From NCBI GenBank assembly GCA_047967505.1, contig CM106539.1: a stretch of DNA of 64,000 nt. The stretch is one strand, 5' to 3'. The DNA is from Dipteris shenzhenensis. Taxonomy: Eukaryota > Polypodiophyta > Polypodiopsida > Gleicheniales. The notes beneath the pieces were generated by a model. The model was not told the origin of the DNA. It was given only the letters and a program-made list of their open reading frames with translations, and ran no database searches. Shown piece by piece: positions 45,271-55,235 of the stretch; position 1 is the first letter of the stretch; every line of letters starts with the position of its first letter. The translations under genes were made by a program, and so were the position numbers.

Positions 45271-45863
45271 ACGGGAACGTTTCTGCAAGGCTTGGCCTTC
45301 AGGTGTTTTCTACAACATCACCCCGAGAGGGATCAGATAGATGGTTGTATAGTCCGCCACCCTGGTTGTTAGCCCCTGTTACAGAGAATCCCTAGGCAGT
45401 GAGCTGGGATCTCTGGCAGCAGCAGGAGTCTCTTTCTGACAGCCAGCATTTATTTTTTCGTTGATTTTCATGGTTGGCACCTTTATGGTATTTGTCAACT
45501 TGTATGATCGTTTTTCACAAGCATCAATGGAAGTTCTTTTCTCTGGAAAAAAAAAAAACAAGGTCTATGCAAACTGGCCTCTCAAGATGGTTATTAGGAT
45601 ATGATGAAAAAAATTTCAACTGGCCGAGTATTGTTAGTCTATCAATCAGGCATTGGCAGCGTGGAAAAGAGGATGAAAGGACTTCACTGCAACTAAACAT
45701 GACATGAAGTCTCTTCCAGCATACTTCAAAAGAGAACGTGGCTCCATCCATTTACTTAAAATAAAAACTAGAAACCCTTTCTCAATACACCTGAAAGAAA
45801 TCATACATTGCAATATTTTGGTGCATATATTACAATTTATAATAGTTCCATAACAAAACCTCA

Positions 45864-46149
45864 CCTGACTGCTTGTCTGTTGAGCCTGTTAATGAAAGCA
45901 AATGCTATTGCATTCACTTCATATCTACATTTTGTTACAAAACTAATTCGAGAGCAAAACACGAAGGGTTGTTATTGCCTGAACCAATAGCCAATATTTG
46001 GACTTTCCTGACTGCTTGTCTGTTGAGCCTGCTAATGAAAGCAAATGCTATTGCATTCACTTCATATCCACATTTTGTTACAAAACTAATTCAAGAACAA
46101 AACACGAAGGGTTGTTATTACCTGAACCAATAGCCAATATTTGGACTTT
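45864..46149. repeat. 143-bp tandem duplication
   Basis: 45864-46006 and 46007-46149 differ at only a few bases. It lies within 460 bp downstream of the branching-enzyme stop codon, so probably in the 3' UTR or just past it. Confidence 0.9.
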
Positions 46150-46319
46150 CAACAGGATTTCAGACCTCTGACTGTAAGCACAGGGTACTATTTATTTTTT
46201 CTTAACAATAACCCAATACTTCCATTGTGGTGCAAATATTTAACCGCTTCAGGGGCCATGTCAGCAATAAGCGAACTCTTCAGACCACAAGAAAGGTATC
46301 AGCAATCGGGACTCTAGGC

Positions 46320-47692
46320 TCACTCGGGTATTTTAAAATAAACCTGTAAAAGCAAATGAATCAAGTAAATCGCATGTAGCTCTTTGGAAGTATTGACCAT
46401 CGATAAGGCTGTAGAGTGCATGGGAAAGCTGCTACCTGGCAACTACGTGATGGTGATAGGACCTTGAAGGAGTTGGGACGGTTGTTGAAATTTGTCTCCG
46501 GCTTTCCGGGTTCGCCTTCTGGGACTGTAAAGTGGTCCACTGTGTCATCCACCTGGAAAGAAATCGACAGTCCAGACATGATAAATTTTGGTTTATAGCA
46601 ATTATATTTTGAGAAAACAAGATGGCAGTGAAGATAGGTTTATTGTAGCCTGTTGCAAATGTCATTGCACAGAATGACCTAATGTTGCAATGGTGATTCA
46701 GCAGTTGCAATGATGATTTTTAAAAAGTTTTGACTTTGCACCAGTTGCAATGGTGTTTAAACTGCATTTATGCACTGAATGACCTAATGCTTTAGGTTAC
46801 CAACCCATTTCCTGTTGTAACTAAATAGACATCAGCAATCATCATGCGGCAAGATAAACTTATTCTTCAGGCTTCCAATCCCCCCCCCCCCGGTTTCCCC
46901 TATTTCAATCGCAATCGATGTATTTATGAAGAAGGGAAGCATGCGTTTAACGCCTACTCTTCCCTCCTTTGAATGCTTTTGCATTCCCATAAATTCACAC
47001 TCACACAACTCACAAGAGGGCAAATTGAAAGAGTAGCAGAAAGATGAATAATTACTTGGCCATAACCACCAAACTCCAAAGAATCGCTATCTAGAGCAGC
47101 TCTATACTTTCCAGGTAAATCGCAGCCGATTTTATACCTATAAGAGCAAAGGCAATAGCAAATTCCATGAACAATGGAAAAAAAGGCACATTTCATTGTC
47201 AGCTACATAATAATTATGCCCCACAATTACATGTTGAGGAGAAATTGCAATAAAGACCATGACAATGCTCGTTTTTAGTAATCAGTCACCATCTGAGCTC
47301 ATCTTCACATACCCAGAATATGTCTTACGAGGGTGAAAGTTGAAAACAAACACCAAATCACCTTTCTCAAAGACAATTACCTACAAAAAAGTATAAAAAA
47401 GAAGTGAAGAATAGATTGATGGCGTGAAGGTCAAAGTCCTTACTGGAAGGAAAGATGCACAATGTCACATGCATATAGACGAAGGAATTAAAGCTTGATG
47501 CCATATTGTCGACCAGCTTAGCTGCATGTTAAATGCAAGTACAAGTAATCTACATTTGCTTACGGCAGAATCGGTCTTAAATATAAATACCTTGTCTTCA
47601 TCACTGATGCATGACAGAATTTGATTTGTGGATGCCAGAAAATGGAATCTTTCATCAAGCTCGTTCATGGCTCTGTCAAAATTATTCATGAA
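46320..47692 (-). CDS. starch branching enzyme, class I-like, last five exons
   Basis: Exons 47591-47692, 47313-47380, 47056-47137, 46436-46552 and 46320-46343 (stop TGA at 46320-46322) all have GT..AG borders and join in phase. They encode FDRAMNELDERFHFLAS, then VIVFEKGDLVFVFNFHP, YKIGCDLPGKYRAALDSDS, DHFTVPEGEPGKPETNF, NNRPNSFKVLSPSRSC and the short end VYFKIPE. This is the C-terminal all-beta domain of 1,4-alpha-glucan branching enzyme, which makes alpha-1,6 branches in plastid starch. The PEG.PG.PETNFN.RPNSFK segment is characteristic of SBE I-type rather than SBE II. No stops interrupt the 109 residues, so the gene end looks functional. Upstream exons, including the catalytic barrel, are not seen up to 64 kb: either the introns are very long or only this end is present. 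Confidence 0.85.
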
Positions 47693-47774
47693 CTATAGTG
47701 TGTACAGATGCAGGTAGTCAGTGACAAAAAATCTCTACAATTCAGAATAACATGCTTGACATAATGTGATTTCC

Positions 47775-48038
47775 AAGCAGAAAACAAGAAAAATCCCATA
47801 TAAAGACAAAGTTATGTTATTATTGTAGTGCCATTCAGAATTGAAAAGAATCTCTATGGAATTCACTATCTTCGTCTTAAAGAACTTCATAAGACTAAAT
47901 GCATGGGCACAAAACGTAACTCTAAGAGAGACACCTGATATGACATTATATGGTATTATTGATGTCCGGTGGAGATCCAGCAGAATCTCGAGGACAGAAC
48001 TGTTCTGTAAGTAGTAAAAACATACAAGATGCAATGAG

Positions 48039-48087
<49 letters not shown>

Positions 48088-49290
48088 ATGTGCTGGGGGG
48101 ATCTTCCTTTACACAAGGGCACAAAATAAGACTTATGTGTAAAGAAGAAATAGGAACTGCTAAGCAAAGCAATGCTTGTATTCTGCTATTTGTAGGGGAT
48201 TTTAAATCTCCTCATGTTGTTGATTTAGGGTTTGAGACTACCGTTTGCTCTCCCATCATTTGTTTCATTTGCAAAGACTTAACACACTTTGAAAGGAAGA
48301 GGATTGAAAACCTTAAACCTAGCCCTAAGGGGCTTGTATCTATTCATTCTTTACAACTAATATAGTGTGAAGTTACTTGGTTGTGGTGTACTCCCTAGTT
48401 GTGCCCTCTTTCATCTCGACTCTCTCCTCTCCTCTCTCTCCTCCATCTCCAAGTCTCTCCTCTCCTCCCCCCATACTTTGTCAAAGAGTTATCTCACGAG
48501 AGGGAGACCCTTGGCTTCTCTTGGCCAAATTCTCAGCTACAAAGACAGTGAGCTATTCACATAACTCTGGAGCAATATGTGGCCCCAATCTTAAACAATG
48601 TGTTAGGAACAAATACTGACCTTGCCTCATTTTGAAGGAGAAAGTTGTTTCCAAGGAGGCTCTCCTATACAAGGAGCTTCTAGGGCTTCAAACTTGGGAT
48701 GAGTCCTTGTACAATAAGCTTGCCCAAAGGGATCGACTTCGCATCCCTAGATCAAAGATCCGTAATCAGTGGCAACCTTCACATCACATAGATGAATCTT
48801 CATAGAGACTCCTTTCAGCGGAAAGTGATCCTCATTAATAGAAACTCTGATGAGGGTTTAATGGTAGCTCTCGATTGATCTTTCGGGCCAAAGTCTAGTG
48901 CAGAGATGAGATAGAGCCCCAAGTCACTAAGGCACATCAAGAAGGCATAGTGGGATAATCGGCCAGCCACCTCCATGGGACCATGGAGCCACCTTCTACA
49001 ACAACAAGAGCAACATTCCAGGATGTCAGCACACACAAGAAAAGCAAAACATTGGAGGAGAGGCTTTGGTTCTAGGAGGGCCATCCCCTAAGAGAGGTAA
49101 TTGGGATCTAGGAGAGGGGTTTTGGGATGCCTAGGTCAAGCAATCTACAAGGATAATACATACGTCCTTTCAACTGCATTGACAAACATTTGCAATAAGG
49201 TGCTTCCCCTTGGACCTCCTTGAGAGAGAGACATTGGTTGCCATGTTAATCTCTGCCCTCCTTTCCTCACTCAGAAGCATGGATACAACA
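47775..49290. other. no gene recognised; possible intron of the branching enzyme gene
   Basis: Contains a (GA)n tract at 48042-48086, a pyrimidine-rich stretch at 48410-48475 and short frames without known motifs. Confidence 0.35.
48042..48086. repeat. (GA)n microsatellite
   Basis: About 22 uninterrupted GA units. Confidence 0.95.
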
Positions 49291-49315
49291 TCATGAAAAT
49301 CGATTGCATCAAAAT

Positions 49316-49951
49316 TCAGCCAAAGTATGGTAACAATCTCGGAATACTTAGTGGAAGGTTTGTGAGTACAATTGTCTTTGCATCATTATTATCTACCTGA
49401 ACATTTAAGTCTTGAAGCTCCTTCAAAATTGCTTGCATTCTATTGAGGTGGGTAGCTATCTCCCATTTGCAAAGAAAAACGTCTTGCTTCAACATTATTT
49501 TGGAATTCTTCACCCTCGACCCGAACAATGTTTCAAGAATATTCCAGCTTTGGGTAGCCTTCTTGGAAATATCGACATGATGGAAAAAGTCTACTCCTAC
49601 AACACGTCCAAGAAGCCCTAATGCCTTTTCATTCTTAAGCTCCCATGCTTACTGTTTCTCCTCACTGTTAGTGGGTTTCTTCTCCATACCAAACACAACT
49701 CCCCACAACCCTTTCTCCATGAACAATAGACGAAAAAACAACTACCAAGAGGGGAAATTACGACCATCAAATCTTACCATGGATGTCTTAGGCAAGCTAC
49801 CCCTGGAAGTCTTGTTCCACATGTCCAGCTTGCTCTTACTGTTGAAGAATTTGCCCACACAATTCAGCAAGCACGTCAAAATTGGCAACACCTTCCTCCT
49901 TCGTGCACTTCGGGATCTCTTGAGAGTGCTGGGTGCTTTGACAATTTCCAA
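49316..49951 (-). pseudogene. Ty1/copia gag (UBN2-type)
   Basis: Read down the minus strand in changing frames: MVRFDGRNFPSW near 49780 (the usual start motif of copia gag), a Trp-containing helix region, ATQSWNILETLFGSR (~49550-49510), then THLNRMQAILKELQDLNVQV and TIVLTNLP. This is the UBN2/Retrotran_gag_2 domain that forms copia capsids. The protein is cut at ~49316 before any zinc knuckle, protease or integrase. Confidence 0.75.
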
Positions 49952-50320
49952 CCTCGGAGACCTTCTACAAACAGTCTTCCTTGCAGTATGTGCCTAGGCT
50001 CTCAAGTGCATGAGATTCGATTTCGAGCTATTCACTGATGATTCTGACGATTTGTCGCTTCACAGTGACCAGTATGTAGCTATTGCACCACTTTGATGCA
50101 AAAGGTAGTATTCACAGGCAATTGATATGAATAATAGTCTTTACGATTGACAAGCAATTCGATTGTGTACTCTCCCGCTAAGAACACCGATTCCTTCAGA
50201 GACGTCCTAATTGCTTATGGTGTCATGTTTCTTTTTCTTAGAGCTACGCCACATGACTGCTGCCGACACTTCACGTGTCCTTCGAGAATATTTCGACACC
50301 TCACAGTTTCTCCAAGCCCA

Positions 50321-50334
50321 CTGCTCTAATACCA
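50321..50334 (-). other. copia primer-binding site
   Basis: On the minus strand, TGGTATTAGAGCAG sits two bases after the LTR end. It differs from the plant initiator tRNA-Met complement at one position in the first twelve. Confidence 0.75.
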
Positions 50335-50336
50335 AT

Positions 50337-50699
50337 TGGAGGCAAATTGGAATACAATTCCATGCACTAATTGATTTACTAACCCAACAAAGAAAGAGAA
50401 TTCAGATATCAGACTACACAAGTCGTAGTATTGCAATAAGAAAAGCTTACACAAATCAAGCTCTCTTTTTTCACACTAGCAAATGCTCATCTCTACAAAG
50501 ATAGTTGCATTTGCTTACAAGATCACCTATCTCTCTGGCCACAAAGGCTGAGTACAAGCAAATAACTCAAGGCTCCAAACAAGAGGAGCATATCCACACA
50601 CACACACACACAGCATGCCGCTTTGAAATTGGTCACCCATATAAAAAGCTCGGAGAAGAGTTGCTCAAGGTCATGGAGAGGCGATAATGATTGCCAACA
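50337..50699 (-). repeat. 5' LTR of the copia element
   Basis: On the minus strand it runs from TGTTGGCAAT (50699) to TTTGCCTCCA (50337), 363 bp, directly before the primer-binding site. No 3' LTR was found, in line with the truncated body. Confidence 0.65.
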
Positions 50700-51173
50700 G
50701 TTGTATCCAATAGCAAGAGTCAGTTTGACATTTCCATCCGCGTATGCACTCTATGAGCCTTTAACCTTACGTGAGATTCGGGGTCCGCTCATCTACCTCA
50801 AGTGGATCTTCCATTATAGGTTCTATAGGCTCTGGCCCTTGATATTTCTTTAGAATCTCTCAATGCTCTAGAAGCTCCAATCAATATGCTACCTCATTGA
50901 TTGCATATGAGACCCGGAAGGGGCCATCGTACCTAGTAGATAGATTGGCATACATTTTCTCTTTGCCCTTAAGCGTGCGGAACCTAACTTTCTCAAACTT
51001 TAAAAGTACCCAATCCTCTCTTTTGAGATCTAGCCGTCTTCTATGCTTATATGCAGCTTTCTTATGTTTCTTCTTAGATCTTTCTATTGCTGTTCAACCT
51101 TGGGTGAATGCTGTTTGGAGATCTCTGACATACTCGTCAGCTGCAAATATCTCATCTTTGGTCCTTAGGATTA

Positions 51174-52419
51174 TGTTAGAATTTACCCAACAGAGGGTAC
51201 GCATAGTGAAAGACTGATAGTATTGCCCAAGAGCTCACACAGTGTGGTGTGGGGTGTGGAATCACAAACTTCTTAGCTTAATGTGCATAGATGTGCAAGA
51301 CAATAAATAGACAATGCTTAGAGACAAATATAGAAGCAACACTTTATATTTCTGTCCGTCCACAAAGTAGGAGAGGATACAATACCAAAAGGTTCTCCTA
51401 CTAGATGTCAAGCACTTCTAGATCTTGAGCTCGCGTGCTCCACCTCGAGCAAATGTAGACTCTTTGTCTAGAGTGTTCTTCTCCACCTTGCTGCCTGTGA
51501 ATCGGCCTAGGTGGGGAGCACCTTGCTAGCTCAGTCTGCAGCTCTCTGTAGGTCTTCTTCACCTCCTAGGAGTAGGTCCAAGAACGCCTTAAGTGCTGCT
51601 CCTATTGTTGCAGGTTTGCTGCTCCAGAAGATGATGATCACAACACCTTGCTGCCTAGAAGACAGCCAAGGTCCAGCCTCTAGGGAACTCAGTCTGCAGG
51701 ACACCTTCCACTCTCCTTCACCCCCTGTGTAAGGCCCAAGGGAGTGGCTTCTGGCTGCTCCTGATCTTGTTGAATGGTTGGATGATTTATGAGGCCCAAG
51801 GCCTTTCCTTTTATAAAGCACAATGGCCTTTCAAATGGACCGACCAACCAGCCCTAACTGGGCCAACCTGGTTGGCTCAGCCCAACCAGCCCCATTAGGG
51901 CCCTTTGCTGGCCCCTTCTAGTGCCGGGTCCAGCCCACAGGTCTCGCCCTTTTCCACGCCCTTTTGCAGGTCGCAATCCTGCCCACAAGGCACACCTCTG
52001 CTCCTGCTATGCTGTGCCATGTGCCAGCTCTGCTTGCAGGTCGTGTTCCTCCCTGTAGACACCCGTCATGCTGCCGTATATGGGCCGTACCTGTCCGTAC
52101 AGGTCCTGGCCTGTCCCGCCACCTTTTGTGCCTCTGTCAGGCTCTTGTGCTGCCCCGCCACCTGCTGTACACTGCCCTGCAGCAGTCCGTACTGATCCGT
52201 ACAGTGGTGCCATGTCCAGGTACGTCTTGAGCAGTGCTGCCCACATTACAGCCTTGCTGCTGTCCATGTGGCAGCCATCTCTTCTCTCTTGACTGTGAAG
52301 TGCTGCCCATATGGCAGCCCCCTCCCGTTCTTTTCTCTGGGCATCTTCTGCCCTAGGTCTCCCTCCCCCATGCTCTCCTCATAAGGGGGCTTACAGATGG
52401 GGAGGTGAGCTTTCCAACA
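51174..52419. mobile_element. solo LTR, 1246 bp, with target duplication
   Basis: Bounded by TGTTAGAA and TTCCAACA, complementary termini of an LTR. It is flanked by GATTA (51169-51173) and GATTG (52420-52424), a 5-bp duplication with one change. The neighbouring copies show the uninterrupted GGATTGGTGGCA. The interior has a TATAAA-type stretch near 51810, several CCGTAC motifs and a small hairpin at 52089-52104. No internal domain remains, so a whole element was reduced to one LTR by recombination. Orientation is uncertain. Confidence 0.8.
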
Positions 52420-52688
52420 GATTGGTGGCAGAATCACCTTTCTATGGGGCTTTTTTTGCAGAGCTATGAACTGTATTATTATATGCAAACTCCACGAGCG
52501 GAAGGTACTTTGATTTGATTAGTCACATAGCATTTCAAAAGATCTAAGACGATTGAATTTGCTACCTCACTTTGACCATCTGTCAAGGGGTGGAAAGAAC
52601 AAGAAAAATTCAGACTCATTCCCATATTATCTAATCACGCTCTCCAAAATAGACTGGTCATTTTGGGATCTAGGTCACTGACAATGGA

Positions 52689-53751
52689 TGTGCACAGTTT
52701 CTAAGCAAAAACCTACGACCATAAAAGTCGGAGCGATAATTTTTTACATCAACCATGCTAGTATATTTCTTAAAGGAATATACAATTCTTTCTTAATTTC
52801 TCATTTATGGAACCCTCATTTTAGAGAACATCATCTATATATGAACAAATAGTAAACACTTTAGAAACTCTTATAAATTCCTCCCTACCATACTCTCTTT
52901 TGAGGATTATGGTAATTGAATGGATTTAGAAGAGTTTCACTTAGCTTTATCAATCCCATATTTGTAGTATTGAGAAGCTCTCGCGTAACAATGTATGCCA
53001 TATTCCTTGGATGAGTAGGAAAGAGATATTGAAAACCCTCATACCTAAATTCATTATAATCGATCATAAATTCATCTCTACTATGTTATCAAATATGGGA
53101 AGTCAAGGGAGGGATTTTCAAAATATTCTTAATTCTCCAAACCAAAGTACTTTGAAGGAAATATGGTCCCTACTGGACTCCTTCCCACCATAATATGAAT
53201 TAGGGAGAAGTTAAAACTCTTATATACATCTTGAAATTCCTAACTTGGTTCTTTTGTCGCCTCAAAATTATACTTTTAGACCCACCATTGCATAGATCAT
53301 GAAATTTTGAACTTAAAAAAAAAAAAACAGCTCCTCAATCCAAGCTCGAGCTAAGGAGCAAAAGTTATGCCCCTTCTTTGTAGGCTCTCCAAGGGTATTC
53401 CGCTAGCGAAATAGTCTTCAAACCATATTCCTCTAGCAGAATACACTTGGAGGGTCTATTAAAAGGGGTTGTATCTTTTTCTTAGCTCAGCCTGAGGAAC
53501 TGTAAAGAGGAGATATGCTTACAAATTCATGGTCTATCCAATGGTGAAAGAAAAAAAAAGGATATTTGAAAGCCATAAAATAAGTCACCACAATCTCTAT
53601 TCATCAATATTTCATATGTACTTACATATTCCTTAGAAAAATTTGAAATTTTGTGCTCCTAAAAAATGACTTGAGACTATATATTTTAACACCTCTCAAC
53701 TTTTGTCCACTCGTTGCTCGGGGGTTTTCGCTCGGAAAATGAAAAACCCCC
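52689..53751. mobile_element. 1.06-kb insertion flanked by an 11-bp direct repeat
   Basis: CTGACAATGGA (52678-52688) and CTGAAAATGGA (53752-53762) flank sequence absent from sister copies at 54.78 and 55.95 kb, where the site reads through. The insert is AT-rich, encodes nothing I recognise, lacks obvious terminal inverted repeats and contains the long hairpin at 53328-53502. A 9-11 bp duplication would suit a Mutator-type or retroposed insertion. Confidence 0.65.
53328..53502. other. long imperfect foldback (~85-nt arms)
   Basis: Left arm 53328-53416 pairs with 53421-53502. The best part is CCAAGGGTATTCCGCTAG against CTAGCAGAATACACTTGG (16 of 18). Outer parts (CTCCTC.., GAGCTAAG.., CCCCTT) also pair with small bulges. 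The size and shape resemble plant miRNA or MITE-derived hairpins; a small-RNA role is not shown. Confidence 0.6.
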
Positions 53752-54068
53752 CTGAAAATGGACTTTGGTATTCCATGGTGCTTAAAGATTTGGGCCATCA
53801 AGAATTTGGCCATGTGGTTTGCCTTAATGGTTTTATACACCGAAATAAAATGGACTTGTTTGTTGAAGCTGTCTATAATAGTCCATATCCCATCATTCGC
53901 TATATTTGATCGTGTCAAATAAAAAATAAAGTCCATTGCTATGCTTTCCCATGGGACCTGAGGCACAAGAAGAGGCGTCACTAGGCTAGGGGCCTTCCAT
54001 ATGTCATATTCAACTTTTTGACATGTAAAATACCTTGTCTTGGGATCCCTTGCATACCTATGAATCAA

Positions 54069-55235
54069 ATCTGTTCTGGCTGAGGGATCTCCTTCAGCTC
54101 ATCTACTTTAGGTGGATCTTCCATTATAGGTTATGTAGGCTCCGGCCCTTGACATTGCTTTAGAAGACTCATGTGAAAGGCATTGTGAATCTTTGAAAGC
54201 TCTGCCAATTCCAATCTATATGCTACCTCATTGATTTCATATGTTACTCGGAAGGGGCCATAGTACCCGGTAGACAACTTGGCATACACTTTCTCTTTGC
54301 CCTTAAGCTTGCAGAGCCTAGCTTTCTCAAACTTTAAAGTACCCAATCCTCTCGTTTGAGATCTAGTTGTCTTTTGTGCTTATCTACAGCTTTCTTATGT
54401 TTCTCCTGAGATCTTTCTATTGGTGTTCGGACTTGGGTGAATGCTGACTGGAGATCTTTGACATGCTGATTAGCTGCAAATATCTCATCTTTGGTTCTTA
54501 GGATTGGTGGCAAAATCACCTTTTCATATATGACCTCACATGGGGCTTTTTCTATAAAGCTATGAACTGTATTATTAAATGTAAACTCCAGGAGGAGAGG
54601 GTACTTTTCCCAATCTGATTTGATCAACCACATAGCATTTCAAAAGATCTAAGACAACTGAATTCGCTACCTCACTTTGACCATTCGTCTAGGGGTGGAA
54701 AGAAGAAAAAAAATTCAGACTTCTTCCCATATTATCGAATAATGCTCTCCAAAACAGAGTGGTAATTTTGGGATCTCAGTCACTGACAATGGAATTTGGC
54801 ATTCCATCGTGCTTATAGATCTGGGCAATGAAGACTTTGGCCATGTGGTTATGCATCAGACTAAAATGGGCTTGTTTGTTGAATTTGTCTATAATAGTCC
54901 ATATCCCATCATTCCCTATCTTTGATCGTGGCGAATTAAAGATAATGTCCACTGCTATGCTTTTCCATGGTGCTTGAGACACATGAAGAGGCATCAATAG
55001 GCTAGGTGCCTTCCATCTGTCATTTATAACTTTCTGACAATTAAAGCATTCTATAACAAATTTATGTATATCCTTACGCAAGGCTGGCCAGTAAAAATAC
55101 CTCTCCAAGGCTTGAGTAGTAGCTGCAATACCTCTATGTCCAACATATAGGGGTGCATGGCATTCCTTCAAAATACCTTGCCCTGTAAAATACCTTGTCC
55201 TAGCTGGGATCCCTTGCATACCGTATGATACACAA
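54069..55235 (-). pseudogene. chromovirus integrase-chromodomain segment 2
   Basis: Starts at ~55219 with the HHCC zinc-binding part (HAPLYVGHRGIAATTQALER, FVIECFNCQK), then the catalytic core (PWKSIAVDIIF, GNDGIWTIID, IVSD) at ~55010-54780, a broken stretch, and WLIKSDWEKYPLLLEFTFNN to KREDWVL at 54633-54334. It ends with the GPFRV / HNAFHMSLLKQCQGPEP block (54346-54131) and linker to PEQI at ~54075. The last domain is cut where segment 3 starts. Several frame changes. Confidence 0.8.

Larger units (their letters stand above)
38956..45558 (+). mobile_element. near full-length L1-type LINE
   Basis: Holds ORF1, ORF2 with endonuclease, reverse transcriptase and C-terminal zinc-binding region in order, and ends in A12 (45547-45558). 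About 6.6 kb, the usual size of plant L1 elements. The 5' end is estimated. It lies about 760 bp downstream of the last branching-enzyme exon, tail to tail with that gene. Confidence 0.8.
50760..54068 (-). pseudogene. chromovirus integrase-chromodomain segment 3 (interrupted twice)
   Basis: Begins at ~54068 inside the integrase (KVEYDIWKAP, PWESIAMDF, NDGIWTIIDSF, the first catalytic Asp block) and continues past two insertions to the GPY/SH3-like end and the acidic linker MEDP near 50800. The insertions are 52689-53751 and a solo LTR at 51174-52419; sequence on each side joins exactly when they are removed. Stops are frequent. Upstream it is joined to the chromodomain of segment 2 without an LTR between them. 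Confidence 0.75.

Noticed and set aside
47693-47695. In-frame stop just before the first visible branching-enzyme exon, suggesting a pseudogene
   Set aside because: The TAG belongs to a good splice acceptor (ACTATAG), and the exon then starts in phase.
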